NCBI GenBank assembly: GCA_958450365.1
Contig: CAUEEP010000890.1
Span: 514,501-578,500 of the forward strand
Length of the DNA stretch: 64,000 nt
Reading direction: 5' to 3'
From: Mesorhabditis belari
Lineage: Eukaryota; Nematoda; Chromadorea; Rhabditida; Rhabditidae
Shown: piece by piece, positions 11,601 to 21,800 of the stretch
Layout: each line of letters begins with the position of its first letter
How positions within the stretch are numbered: the first letter of the stretch is position 1
Program-made: the position numbers and the translations under genes
The notes under the pieces: model-generated
What the model saw: the letters and a program-made list of their open reading frames with translations, nothing else
Told to the model about the DNA's origin: nothing
Database searches by the model: none

Positions 11601-12545
11601 TGCCGCTTTTTTCACTTTTTCACTTCAACTGATGGATGCTCTCCAAGGAAACGACAAAGAAATGAAATTTTCAAAAAGATTCGAAACTTTAATAAGTGTT
11701 TTCGATTTTATGGATGGATTCGTGCAAAACAAAGATGGGGAATTTTAAAGGGAAAAAGGAATCACATTCGTCAGCCTCATTATCTGGTATTCAATGAGTC
11801 AAAGATTCACTTTAAGATTAGATTGAAAGATGATTGATGCTTCACTTTAAGATGATTTAAGATTGAAAGATGAGATGAAATTTGTGAAAAGATATCGATC
11901 TATCAACGAACCTTTATTCGCTTTTTATTTGAAAAAGCAATCGGAAATGGGATGAGTCAAAGCTTAATAGTTAAAATGTGAAGAAAAATCTACTCACAGC
12001 TCTTCCTCCATAGATCCAACTCTTTCCTCTGCTTCTAACCTCTTCCCTTCCCTCTTTGTCCTCTTCCCTGATTTTTTCCTTATCCAACTCTTTCCTTATC
12101 CTTCCTCTAGTCTCTCTCCTTTTCAAAAAATTTGACAAAGAAATCCGAGCCGAGGAATCGAACCCTCGACCTCTTCTGTCCCCGTCAGATGCCAGGCCGA
12201 CGCTCTAGCCACTGAGCTAACGACGCCTTTGATTTCAAGCGAGTAAAAAGACATGAAAAGAACGAGCGAAGCTTTCCAGAAGAAACCAACTGAACAGAAA
12301 GTTTGAGATGAACTTGGCTTAGTTAATTTCAAGTTAAAGTCAAGAATTAAATCAGAATTTTGAACTTTAATTGTTCAATGAATAAATTTAAAATGATTGA
12401 ATATCAGAGTTGATAAATAGTATCAAAATTGGAGGATTTCTAGAATCTAGAAGGATTTCTTTCTAAACCCCAATTTACCTGTCTCTGGAGTGCTCGTCGT
12501 CGTGAAATGTTCACCGCTTTCTGGGCGCACGAAGAGGATTTCCAT
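2664..12545 (-). CDS. Single-pass membrane protein with cytoplasmic PPxY motifs (unrecognised family)
   Basis: Model on the minus strand: exons 12545-12479, 6181-5998, 5278-5097, 3508-3396 and 2873-2664, giving 251 residues with every junction phase agreeing (1,2,1,0). The last four exons are well supported. The first (start MEILFVRP) is likely but lies 6.3 kb upstream, and extra exons of 3n length may be missing. Residues about 23-45 are Ser/Pro/Thr-rich with Cys. A membrane segment follows (DVPFFVYVPFLALAFFACIA), then a basic, low-complexity tail, a Tyr/Pro-rich stretch (YYAGVLSTNTSGCYP) and PPPYPPPPDY, a typical WW-domain ligand. The layout resembles Shisa-like or WBP1-like adaptors, but I cannot assign a family. 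The large intron contains mariner debris (7590-8662), tRNA-like pieces and minisatellites. Confidence 0.6.
3951..4150 (+). pseudogene. Tc1/mariner transposase N-terminal (HTH) fragment, copy 1
   Basis: Translation across two frames gives QLSTPEKENIVEAK, then KWKKVAELFKCDSKTVSRIV and GNGRPPVT. This has the look of the paired helix-turn-helix and GRPR-like linker of Tc1/mariner transposases. A frameshift separates the parts, a stop follows at about 4144, and no DDE catalytic domain is present. It lies in an intron of the minus-strand membrane gene, so it is a dead fragment. The fragment is followed by TTAGATTAGATA repeats. Confidence 0.6.
4340..4500. repeat. TTAGATTAGATA simple repeat
   Basis: Irregular array of ATTAGATTAGATA units, with a second block at 4705-4735. 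The unit is TTAGAT-like, not the nematode telomere unit TTAGGC. The blocks bracket the second transposase fragment, so fragment and repeat may have been duplicated together. Confidence 0.8.
4507..4700 (+). pseudogene. Tc1/mariner transposase HTH fragment, copy 2
   Basis: A diverged duplicate of the fragment at 3951-4150. Both share CGACAGCTATCAACGCCAGA, CGCGCATTGTTTCAAAG, CGTCCACCAGTCAC and AGATAAGGCACTTG. It has extra small deletions and stops and is not translatable as a protein. The pair sits about 550 bp apart as a direct repeat. Confidence 0.6.
5885..5982. repeat. TTG/CATTGTTGTTGT simple repeat
   Basis: A GTT triplet run followed by four copies of CATTGTTGTTGT, directly downstream of an exon of the minus-strand membrane gene and within its intron. 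Confidence 0.9.
6535..6850. repeat. 12-bp minisatellite CGGTTCCAATAC (about 25 copies)
   Basis: Tandem units of the form CGGTTCCAATA / CGGTTCTAATA run for over 300 bp, degenerating at the right edge where TTTTTAGATC is interspersed. It is intronic. The 81-residue minus ORF with Tyr-Trp-Asn-Arg repeats is the translation of this array, not a gene. Confidence 0.9.
7590..8662 (-). pseudogene. Degenerate mariner-family transposase
   Basis: Read on the minus strand in broken frames. An N-terminal HTH-like segment (LVNKTIKRFKELG, GRRKSFCSD) is followed by pieces of the catalytic domain: HFGQRSWIFQQYGAPAHKSR with the usual GAPAH box, WCEQNLPDFIS, then LEAEACAKPHRTVDSLKKAL and AWDELDVAYL, as in nematode mariner transposases. 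The D of the QQDGAPAH box is Y here. Frameshifts are frequent, and a segment is duplicated (ATGCTTTAAGGAGCGCTTTC near 7690 and its near copy at 8300). It is inactive and lies within the intron of the membrane gene. Confidence 0.8.
9243..9625. mobile_element. Two tandem copies of a small fold-back element with CGCAACT inner repeats
   Basis: Each unit (about 9243-9420 and 9424-9625) starts near TTTCCGCAA, continues with GGGTCATTTGCGCAACTGGG, CTTGCCATAACTTTTT and TAAGTCGGTCAATTTTTATG, then turns back through AAGTGCAACAAAATGAAA or its inverse to AGATT..GACTTAGAAGAAAGT. The right unit ends TTGCGGAAACTAGCCTACCCC. A solo relative lies at 16797-17020. Confidence 0.8.
9935..10008. repeat. Polypurine GGAAA tract
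   Basis: Repeats of AAAGGAAAGGAAA on the plus strand; intronic, no coding content. Confidence 0.9.
10617..10735. repeat. 17-bp minisatellite ACTGCACTAGAGGCCAA (about 7 copies)
   Basis: Well-conserved head-to-tail copies differing at one or two positions (GGCCAAAC / GGCTAAAC). It is intronic to the minus-strand membrane gene. Confidence 0.9.
10905..10985 (-). pseudogene. tRNA-Asp-like sequence (probable tRNA pseudogene or SINE head)
   Basis: On the minus strand an A-box-like TGGCTTAGTTAGC is followed by a perfect 5-bp anticodon stem (TCTGC/GCAGA) around loop CTGTCAA (anticodon GTC), then a B box GGTTCGATTCC with a GAGG/CCTC stem. The acceptor arms pair over only about 4 bp, so it is probably not a functional tRNA. 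Confidence 0.5.
11096..11335. repeat. 11-bp minisatellite TAGATAACTTT/TAAATAACTTT (about 22 copies)
   Basis: Two variants of the unit are arranged in blocks: AAATAACTT first, then GATAACTT, then alternating. This is typical of array growth by unequal exchange. It is intronic. Confidence 0.95.
12140..12232 (-). pseudogene. tRNA-like sequence with A and B boxes and a long variable region
   Basis: On the minus strand TTAGCTCAGTGGCTAGAGCG (A box) is followed by GTCGGCCTGGCATCTGACG (loop CCTGGCA) and GAGGGTTCGATTCCTCGG (B box and T arm). The acceptor ends do not pair, so I treat it as a tRNA-derived pseudogene or SINE head, not a working gene. Confidence 0.5.
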
Positions 12546-13932
12546 TTTGGTTAGAGAATGGAGTTGATTAGAGTTTCAGTAATTTCTTACAGTAATACTA
12601 AGAAAAATACTTATTAGACAGAGAATATTAGACAATCCAGGGTTTGTTATTTGATCATAAAACTTTCTAGAATTTCTAGAACTGATTCCTAGGGAAAATC
12701 CTCATATCTGGGGTGTTGTAGGGTTTCGAAGAGTTGAAAGGTTTCCCCGAATCAACCTCAAGCACCAAATATCAGTTCATTCTTTTATTTTGTTTTAGAA
12801 ATTTGAAATGAAATGATTAATATTGAAAATTGGTTAAATAGATTTGATTAAATAGATTTAATCAAATAGATTTATTAAAAAAAAGGAATTGCTCATCTTA
12901 TTTATTTATTTGATTTAACTTTAAATGAAGAAAATATTTAGCAGAAAAGATTACTAATATGGCTCAAATCTAAGATTACTAATCTGTGCTCAAAGATGTC
13001 CAAGCCGTGCTTTGAACAAAGATTTCAGTGAGAGAGCACAAAATGAGGTTTACCATTCGATTTGTGTTTTGGTAGCACACTTCTGCTAGACTGAATTTCC
13101 AATTACCATTGCGAAAAGAATTAATGACAAGTTGAGGAGTCAGAAAAAAAAGGCATAAACATTTTATACTATTTGGTCAGAAATCTATTTATACTTTGAT
13201 TTTTAGAATTTCTTGTGTGGCCGTGTCTGGGTGTGGCTTAGTTGATGTCTTGAAAACGCACAATAGAGAAAAGAAACAAATCTATACCAAAAAGGAACCA
13301 AATCTGTAGAGAAAAGGAATCAAATCTTTATCAAAACTTTCCCTTATTAAGGCACAAACTTCGCTTAAACTCGAGCAACCTGGCACTATCACAATTACTT
13401 CAACACTTGTGTGTGAAAAAAAGGATGAATAGAAAAAGGAGCACACAACTGACTCAAGATAAAGCTTAAATAATGGGTTTTTAAGTACACAAGCTACGCC
13501 AGATGGCCAATATCGTCTAGCGTCCAATATGAATATCGTCTAGTGGCTGTCCATCAACTTTGAATCTATTGAGCTTGTGTATTGAAGTTTTGACTAACTG
13601 CAGAGCAGTGGCAATTCACCACAAAGCTAAGTCTTGTGCGCCAGAGAGAGTTGCTTAGAAATTGTACGAATAAAAACGGTGCACAACCTGGCACTATCAC
13701 TAATACTTCAATTACTTCAATTACTTTTACAATTACTTCAACACTTGCGTGTGAAAAAAAAAAAGGATGAATAGAAAAAGGAGCACTGACTCAAGATAAA
13801 GCTTAAATAATGGATTTTTAAGTACAGCCGACAAGTAAGCTACGCCAAACGGACAACTGAATATCGTCTAGTGACTGATTACGGTAGTTTATCCATCAAC
13901 TTTGAATTTTAACTTTTTTATTGAATTTTGAC
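12546..13932. other. Gene-poor AT-rich interval
   Basis: I see no supported gene. Between 13260-13530 and 13680-13870 there is an imperfect duplicated segment sharing CAACCTGGCACTATCAC, GTGTGAAAAAAA.GGATGAAT, ACTCAAGATAAAGCTTAAAT and GAATATCGTCTAGTG. The short ORFs here have no splice or family support. Confidence 0.6.
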
Positions 13933-14954
13933 TACCGTATTTCTTCGAATAGAAGACCGGGTAAAGAGTATGATCGCGTACTCCTGCGTAGCAGCCCTTT
14001 TTTAAATTTCTTTTCTGCATAAAAGCTTTCAATTAGAGTGTGCTCCTTGTTGACAGACAATTTGTCAGACAAATTTTCATTGACAACTTTTTTGTCAGAC
14101 AATTGATCCGACAAACTTCCGACAACGCGTTTTCTAAACGGTGCGCTTTTTAAGCAAAGCTATAAAGGTCGCGCGAAAAAAATTTGCAAACTTTTCTTAA
14201 AATATAGTAATGGATGGTTTTATTTAAGGATTTAGGTTTTTAGGGCGTGGAATTTTTTTTTTTGGAATGGTTCTAGTGCAAATGTAGACAATAGGCCTGG
14301 TAAATTCGTAAATAATATAATTTTTTAATAGTGTTTATTAACTTTTTCCGTTTTAAATGTTTTCTTTAATTTTACATAGCATTTAAAAATTTTTAAGTTT
14401 TAGCGAAAAAAAAGGAAAGAGTAATAGAGTTAAGGGAAGAGTAACAGAGTTAAGGGAAGAGTAATAGAGTTAAGGGAAGAGTAATAGAGTTAAGGGAAGA
14501 GTAATAGAGTTAAGGGAAGAGTAAGTGGAGTCAAGGAAGAGTGTAATAGAGTTAAGGGAAGAGTAATAGAGTTAAGGGAAGAGTAACAGAGTTAAGGGAA
14601 GAGTAGAGTTAAGGGAAGTGTAATAGAAAAAGAGCGCAAGATTTTAATGTACATTTGCATTTTGAAAAATTTGCTGATGCAAAGCATAGGGTTACGGTAG
14701 CTTATCCTTGGGCCTTGGCGGCTTTTTAGAAAACGCGTTGTCTGCAAGGAACACACTCTACTTTCAATCAAGTGTTATAGAGCTGGAAAATGACTCAAAA
14801 ATACCACATGAGCTAACAGATTTTTGAGCCACTTTCCAGCTCTATAGCACTTGATTGAAAGCTTTTATGCAGAAAAGAAATTTTGAAAAGGGCTGCTACG
14901 CAGGAGTACGCGATCATACTCTTTACCCGGTCTTCTATTCGAAGAAATACGGTA
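13933..14954. mobile_element. Non-autonomous TIR element (TACCGTATTTCTTCGAATAG ends)
   Basis: Terminal inverted repeats of over 100 bp bound a 1.02-kb element. The left end is TACCGTATTTCTTCGAATAG, then AGACCGGGTAAAGAGTATGA, CGCGTACTCCTGCGTAGCAG and a segment with TTTCTGCATAAAAGCTTTCA. The inverse sits at 14845-14954. The interior has AACGCGTTTTCTAAACGGTG, its inverse near 14730, and a 20-bp minisatellite. There is no transposase; the 140-residue ORF across the right TIR is not credible. Confidence 0.85.
14415..14630. repeat. 20-bp minisatellite GAGTTAAGGGAAGAGTAATA (about 11 copies)
   Basis: Head-to-tail array inside the TIR element at 13933-14954, probably expanded after insertion. One diverged copy (AGTGGAGTCAAGGAAGAGTG) sits in the middle. 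Confidence 0.9.
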
Positions 14955-15177
14955 ACTGCAAAGCGATGACAATTCACCACACTATTATAAAATGTTAATG
15001 CATCTTTTCTAGCTTTTCTGTTAATGCATCGAGTCGATTGTTGTTGGTAGACTTGATAGCAATTAGAAGAGTTGATTGAAGCGTACAAACACAGTACAAA
15101 CACAGTACAAACACAGTACAAACACAGTACAAACAGTGAGTGCATAAAGTGAAGGAATTGACAAAAAGACGTAGATT

Positions 15178-15805
15178 TTCGGAGTGGGGATTGAAGCCTT
15201 CCGTTCTTTTTCATAGATCCGTGGCTTCTCTCCACTCAATAGCGCGCCCCAGCTACCGCCAACAAGCCCGATTCATTTTACAGAGGAACTATCAAAAATT
15301 AGTCATAAATTTGATTCTTTTAATAGTTTTTTTTCTATTTTTCTTTGCAATAAGGTAAGAAAGAAGCACAAAAAAATTTTTCTAGATCATCGAACATTGT
15401 TGGAAATGTGAAATGTGAAAAGACCCGATTTTTTTTACAAAAGACCCGTATTTCTGATAAAAACTCAACTTTCTTATCAATACTTCAAGTAAAAAATAAA
15501 ATAAATACTTTGAAAACATAAAAGAATCAAATTTATGACTAATTTTTTGATTTTTACTATGAAAATGAACTGGGAAACCGAACTGAGAAGGTTTATATAC
15601 TCGCTTTGTTGGCGCCACGGGGTATGGTAGCTGGGACGTGGAGCTGGGACGTATTAAGTGGAGAGCATCCACGGATCTCTGAAAAAGAACGAAAGTTCGA
15701 CCTTTTACTTTCCGAGCAATTGCTCTAACCACTACCGTAACACCTCTAATCACTATTAGAGGTGTTGCGGTGGTGGTTAGAGCAATTGCTCGGAAAGTAA
15801 AAGAT
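15178..15805. mobile_element. Nested inverted repeats (15178-15270 / 15610-15705) plus a strong hairpin (15706-15803)
   Basis: The outer arms share CCGTGGCTTCTCTCCACTCAA-like sequence and AAGAACG.AAG in opposite orientation. The inner hairpin has near-perfect arms of about 47 bp (TCCGAGCAATTGCTCTAACC and TTACTTTCC), with a 4-nt turn ACTA. The hairpin arm contains TGGTTAGAGC, an A-box-like string. No protein is encoded. Confidence 0.7.
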
Positions 15806-15813
15806 CGAACGCC

Positions 15814-16040
15814 CGTACAGTCGCGTAGTCTGACTTCTTTTTAGAAATCATTTTTTTCTCAGCGCTTAGATTTTTCCCAACTACACTTTTAGTACCAAAA
15901 AATACTAGATTTCAAGGGCTATCAGTTGACACCCAAACGCACACTGTAGCATAAAGCAGCGCAAAGAACGGAGCGTGTAAAGTTAGACTACGCGGCAATA
16001 CCCTGTCATTATGGGGAGCTACTATTCGAGGTATTACGGT
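15814..16040. mobile_element. Degenerate member of the GTCGCGTAGTC element family
   Basis: Starts GTACAGTCGCGTAGTCTGAC and continues with TTAGAAATCATTTTTTTCTC, CAACTACACTTTTAGTACCA and GCGCAAAGAACG. It ends TTAGACTACGCGG, CATTATGGGGAGC, TATTACGGTA. The block order matches the elements at 49445-49804, 61632-61896 and 62040-62130. Confidence 0.65.
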
Positions 16041-16084
16041 AAGCTATCTAGCTAACTTGCCAAGATAAGGAGAGAAAGACAAGG

Positions 16085-16089
16085 GGGAA

Positions 16090-16141
<52 letters not shown>

Positions 16142-16156
16142 GAAGGAAGAAAGGAA

Positions 16157-16190
<34 letters not shown>

Positions 16191-16192
16191 AA
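16085..16192. repeat. GAAA microsatellite
   Basis: Pure GAAA repeat with a short GGAAGGAAGAAA interruption. Confidence 0.95.
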
Positions 16193-16796
16193 TGTTAACT
16201 GTTCAAATTCGAGTTCATTTACTTGTTTAAAAAGTGTAAGTTGAAAGCAAAGGTTTTTGCCAAAAGCTGGATTTTATACGCTGACAAAAAGCTAGATCAA
16301 AAAATCAAGATTCAATAAAATAAGAATTGAAAGCTCCATTTCATTGTATAGTTTCTTCGTATTCTTTTTGCAATACGATTCCAAAACGTAACCAAAGCAA
16401 AGCCTAAGCTGGATAAATCTCAAAAATGAGCTAAACAATAGCCTAATCTCATAGCAAAATCTATAAGCTTAAAAAGAAAAATGACGTATTGAAAAAGGGA
16501 AAAGCAAGAAATGGAAACGAAAAGGAGAAAAAAAAAACGAAATCAGATCTACGAGAAGGGGAAAATTAAAGAAAAGGGGCTCTTTTTAGAAAATAAAAAA
16601 ATGGTAGCCAAGACAACGATTCCTTTTCAGAAAAGAGATGAGGAGACCCAGCAAAGGGCCCTACAATTGGCCACAATGTATTTGAGAGAAACAAAAAAGG
16701 AAACATGATGACTTTTGCATCAAAAAAAAAAGTGACCTTGAAATGTGGGTTGAGTGAAGTGTTTTCTAAAAAGTGTCCTACCGTAAGCTTGTCTCT

Positions 16797-17020
16797 ATTT
16801 GGGGTAGGTTAATTTTTTTTTGCTCATTTGCGTCATTTGCGCAACTGGATCGTTTACGCAACTTGCCATAACTTTCTCCTAACTAGGCCAATCTTTATGA
16901 TTTTGATTTCATTTTGTTGCACTTATTGAGATCTACAAAATGAAATCAAAATCATAAAGATTGGCCGACTTAGAAAAAAAAGTTATGGCGAGTTGCGGAA
17001 ATTAGCCTACCCCCCTCTAT
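16797..17020. mobile_element. Solo fold-back element with CGCAACT inner repeats
   Basis: Begins GGGGTAGGTTAATTT and ends AATTAGCCTACCCCC (inverted ends). Inside are CATTTGCGCAACTGG, CTTGCCATAACTTTC and a stem formed by ATTTCATTTTGTTGCAC and its inverse. Same family as 9243-9625, here present as a single unit upstream of the gene at 17287. Confidence 0.85.
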
Positions 17021-17286
17021 TTTTATCCAATCAACTCATTTTTTTCATTTCAATATTCTTTCTGAAGCCTCACAGAATGAGAGTAAAAGTTGATAGATCA
17101 ATAGATTCAATCAAAAGCTAGAGCCAAGAGTACGGTCTTTGAAAGTTGAAACATTTTTGTCGACACAACTACTGTAAAAGAATTTGAAGGTGAAAATCTC
17201 CATCTACAGAGAGAAATTAGCATTTAAAAGCTTAAAAGCAACGAATCATTCATTTTCCCATCATTTTTCTCCTCTCATCTTTTCCG

Positions 17287-18340
17287 ATGCGTCTCGTCTT
17301 CTCGTTTCTTTTTGTCGTTTTTCTTCTCTCCGAAGTTTCTGCTCAAGGAGAAAATGGTAAGTTTTTGGATTTGTTTTTGTAAATTTTGCGTTTTGATGAT
17401 TTTTTGAAAATCTCATTGTAAGTTTTATTGTTCATGTGGCCAATTTGCCGATTTTCCTTCTTTCATCTATAATTTGTGCTTTTTAGGCAACAACACTCGC
17501 GTCACAAACGCATCTGACACCACAACGGTAATTGTTGTTTTCAAAGACGAATACGGATTTTGTTTAGACCGCGCGTCCACCAGTGGATCCCAAAGTGACG
17601 CCCGTACCCGTTGTTTCTTCAAACCCAGGAAAGCCGGGCAACGACTCGACGACCACCACCGGAAAACCGGCGCCTCGCATCAACTCGACCACTGTGGACG
17701 CCATCAAGACGACCACCACCAGAAAACCGGCGCCTCGCATCAACGCGACCACTGTGGACGCCATCAAGACGACCACCGATGACTATGATGATTACTCCTC
17801 TACCAGCAACATCACCAACACTACCACTGATGGCTCGGAGCCGCCGCTAGAGAAAATGGCGATTTCAACGAAAATTGCATGTAGGGTTTCAAATATTTTA
17901 GCTCATTTGAAAAGGCAAGGACTAGTTGCGGAAATTCGAAGGTGTAGGAAAGATAAGCTAGCACGCGTTTTGAACCCTAAAAATCTGATAACCGACTAGT
18001 GTTACCAAGCTTTTGATTTTCTACTCCTCATTTTAGTGGGCGTCTGCATTCTGGTTGTCATCATCTTTGTCATCATCGGTTGCTTCAGCTGGAAATAGTA
18101 GGTATTTTCTCCGAATTGTCTGAACGTTATAGTAAAATGAGCTGTACTAATGTTTTTCTTTTAGCTACAAGAAGGGTGGCTCCATTCCATTCATCACGAA
18201 GCGCAAGGAGAAAACCCAAACTAAAGGCTATGAGAAGGTTTGAGAGATTTTTGTCAGTATTTAAACTTTTTCTTTAGTTGAAGCTTTTTGACGAGCAGAT
18301 GAAGACTCAATCGGATCGTGCATCGGCTATCGAGAGTTAG
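17287..18340 (+). CDS. Small type I membrane protein with a Thr-rich, N-glycosylation-rich ectodomain
   Basis: Six exons: 17287-17356, 17487-17527, 17568-17880, 18037-18097, 18165-18237 and 18278-18340 (206 residues; phases 1,0,1,2,0 all agree). The N-terminus MRLVFSFLFVVFLLSEVSA is a clear signal peptide. The ectodomain is Thr/Pro-rich with many NxS/T sites (NNT, NAS, NDS, NIT) and two adjacent near-identical 20-residue repeats with the core KPAPRIN.TTVDAIKTTT. The membrane segment LGVCILVVIIFVIIGCFSW is followed by a short basic tail (YYKKGGSIPFITKRKEK). A polyadenylation signal lies at 18539-18544. I do not recognise a family; it could be a mucin-like surface or adhesion protein. Confidence 0.85.
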
Positions 18341-18538
18341 AAGAGCTAAAAGCAAGAGAAAGTGCCGATTGAAAGGCATTCCATGTTTGCCAAGGTTTGC
18401 TTCTGTTCATCGATATCACCAGAATTAAGTTTTCTTTTAGAGCTTTTCTCTACGGATGCCCCCTGTTTTTGTCGTCGTCGATTTCTTTTTGGACCAACAA
18501 ACACGAAATTTTTCCTCTCATTTTTTGTTGCTTGTCTA

Positions 18539-18544
18539 AATAAA
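18539..18544 (+). promoter_or_regulatory. AATAAA polyadenylation signal
   Basis: Canonical hexamer about 200 nt after the stop of the membrane protein ending at 18340. Confidence 0.75.
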
Positions 18545-18878
18545 TGGGTCTGCCAAATGAAAAAAATCGAATTGATCTGTGCCTTTCATTAAGCAGAAGC
18601 CTGAGTTTAGAAAATTTTCATTACATATTTTGGGTTTAAGACTACAGAGAACGACTACACTACTTGAGATCGAAGAAAAAGCTTTTAGATAAGAATGATC
18701 GAATCAATACAAAAAGACAAATCATTGATCAAATGATACACAAAGTTACTAAAAAGGGAAAAGATTGAATCGTCGGAAGACAAACATCGATCACAGCATG
18801 TTCAACCTTTGAGCGAGAGTCTGTAAATCACAGATCACCGGTGTCACTTCGCGACGGGAAAAGAACTCAATCTAAATG

Positions 18879-21800
18879 CTAAAGGTTTAAGTGGCAAAAA
18901 AAGCGAAACAGTTTTACTTCGAATATCAAATCTAAGCGTTCCATTGCATGTTGTAGAGCCACGAGTCGTGCTTTACCCTCGGATCGGCGTTGAACGCTTG
19001 AGGAACGGCGAATTTCCTAAATTTAAAAAATTGAGCAATTGAGCATGGAGCACGTTATTTACTGTGTTTTTTACTTGAATTGCATTTAAAGTCTAGAAAA
19101 TCGCAACAACTAGTACAAAACCCCAACAAAACTAACCGCCGCCTCATCGGGGGCCATCCCGATAAGTTGTTCGAGCACTTTCCCAGCTATGATACAATTG
19201 ATACCATCTGGCGAAGTGGATTCATCCTAGTTCTTTTGATAAATTTAAATCTGAACATCAACTTACGCGTATCGCCACCGTTTGTGTCCACAGTCTATCG
19301 ACGATTGTCAGCGGTTCGACGACTCTCTCGATTACTCCCTAAAACAAGATTTTTGGAATTACCAATCAACGCGAATACTCAAATTTTTAAACGTTTTTGT
19401 TCAAGACCTAACCTGAACATTTCTCTTCAAGCTGCCAACAGTGTATCGCATTTGCTTCAACGCGTCGGCTATGTAAACAATTTTCAACTCCTTGAAAGCG
19501 GTGAGAATTGGTGGCTAAAAGAGAGAATTTAAACAAGAATCTAATACAAAAATACCTCTGAAACGCTAAGTCGAACATTTGGTGAAGGAGTCCCCCATCT
19601 GTTTTCGTGAATCTAAAGGCAAAAATCAAAAATTGGCTGCCAATAACCTCAACTTTTCCGGAGTGTTTCGGCGTTTCTTTTCCTCGCTCGATCTCACCAC
19701 TCTCGTTTCTATCCTAAACATAAAGTTAAGCAGGTCAAGCAGGTTACCCATTGAATTGATTTTATTCATTCATGTGAACTTACATATTGCTCCAAAGCTC
19801 CTTGCAACGTTTTGGGTGCGGGTTTCCAATCGTCATCCTCGTCTTCCAGATTAATGACTTCTACATCATCCGGTTCTTGCTTTATTGTTGTAAGCATTGA
19901 GGGTCTTGGTCGTTTTATGGGTGGAGCCGAGAAAAGGGTTTTCGTCTAAATGTATTTTAAAAATATTAAAGTCTGGTCAAGGTATTGGTTTATTAAGTTA
20001 TCCGAAAAAAGTTACAAGTTTTACTATTTTACTCTAATAATTTTTGAATACAACACTTTTATTACTTACTTGTAAAGGTAGCCGATTAATCACCGGTTCA
20101 TCGTAGTGCCGCCGTGGTGATGGGGTTGGTGGTAGCTCGTCGGTCATCGAAAAGTCGGACTGTAATGGTGGTGTTTGTTCTTTTTGTTGACGTAAGCATG
20201 TGCTTGATGTAGACAATTGTTGCTCTATCCGTCTCGCATTTTGATACTCTCGAAGTCGTTGTAATTCTGAGGGTGCTGGCGCATCAAATGAATCTTCTTC
20301 TTCGATCGTTAAATTTTGGCTCTCTAAAGTTCAGTGATAAAATAAACTAAAATGAATCAACAAACCCATAAATGAGACTTGGTTTCTTGTTGTTGGATCA
20401 TCATTGGTGTTGTCTTCAAAATCATCATCGTCAAGTAAAGAAAATGTCGTGTTGGAGCTAGAGGGAATGCGTCTGAAAAACAAATGTTCGGAAATTTTCA
20501 TAAAATTTAAAAGCTAGCTTTTCACAAGCACAAACCCTATTACAGTCGCATCCTTTTTATCATTGATGGGAGCTTTTTGATCCATTTTCTTTGTGGTTTC
20601 GCTTGAAATGGGAATAGATATGGCTGGGGAAGATCGCTCTTGAGCATTTTCGGCAACATTTTCTTTTCCTGAACTAAACATAAGCCTAAATATCAAAAAT
20701 TTCTAAATGGGATCCTACCTGTTAAAGCTGAAGTTGCCCCGAGAGACGTTAGATTCAATCGTTTCCGTAACATGTCGATGGGCAACCCAGAAGCGTATCT
20801 AAAATTGATTTTAGAAAAAGTGCCAGGTGCTATAGTAGTTCGGGGAGGGGGTGGGCAGTGTACATTTGTCTCTATTGAACCAGAGGGCGCTAATTATTGC
20901 TCCTAGAGTTTTTAATAGCGTAGATTCCTAATTTAGTATCTATTTAAGCTTTGGTAACTGTTTTCTAGCTATTTCAAGCAGTTACTGAGATTTTGAACCT
21001 CTTAATTCAGTCCCGGACCTTTGAATCCAGCGGAAATAGAGCCTCTCTTGAAGACCTGAAAATGTTGCTCAAATTGGAATATAAATCTTTCAGAATTGCT
21101 TTAAAATGCTTTCAATGGATTCAGCGCAATTAATTACCCCAGAAAATGTTTTTAAAACTAGTGGAGAGTTCGGAAAAAACCGGTGTTGACAAACTGCCCT
21201 TACCCCCGAACTACTATGGCACCAAGCACCATAACTTTCAATCAAACACTTACTTCTCAACTTCACCGCCGAGTAGTTGACAATTTTTCGCTGTCAAATA
21301 AAAGGTTCCACGTCTTATGCGAGTTTGAGGTAGCATTAAAATCTAAAATGAAGCACATAGGTAATTCTATTCTAAGTCAACAAACCTTGGCTCCAGGACG
21401 TACTTTCAATGAAAGAAATGGTGTCAGATAATATTCGAGAAGTTTCACATGATTCGCTCCATCGTTCGCCTCAAAAAGTAAACACCTCTTTGAAGTCTAG
21501 AATACAGCATATATTTCTCTGAATCAACATCAAATCTTTTGCTACTAAAAAGTTTAAATTCAAACCTCTTTCATGTATGATTCCTGATCTTTTTCTTGTA
21601 GAGGTTCAAATCCTGAATCGTCAACCACATCGTGTGTGAAACCGTTCAACTGGCCATGCGCTGACATTCCAATATCTGTGAGACTTGCGATCTAAATAGA
21701 CAAGCAATTAATTTACGATCAAAAAGGAAACAAGAAAAAAGAAAGCTTCAAAGTTTAATTTAGTTTAGTTTAGTTCAAAGCTTACTTGAAGAATCAGTTG

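Noticed and set aside
11554..11748. 64-codon plus-strand ORF (MGWKNYRPFNDIIEADA)
   Set aside because: The codon pattern is reasonable, but it is isolated in the intron of a minus-strand gene with no splice signals, poly(A) signal or recognisable family.
14813..15235. 140-codon minus-strand ORF
   Set aside because: It overlaps the right terminal inverted repeat of the 13933-14954 element, has low-complexity Cys/Leu/Tyr stretches from the ACAGTACAAAC repeat, and lacks splice or family support.
16511..16708. 65-codon Lys/Glu-rich ORF
   Set aside because: A-rich composition explains the open frame; no supporting signals.
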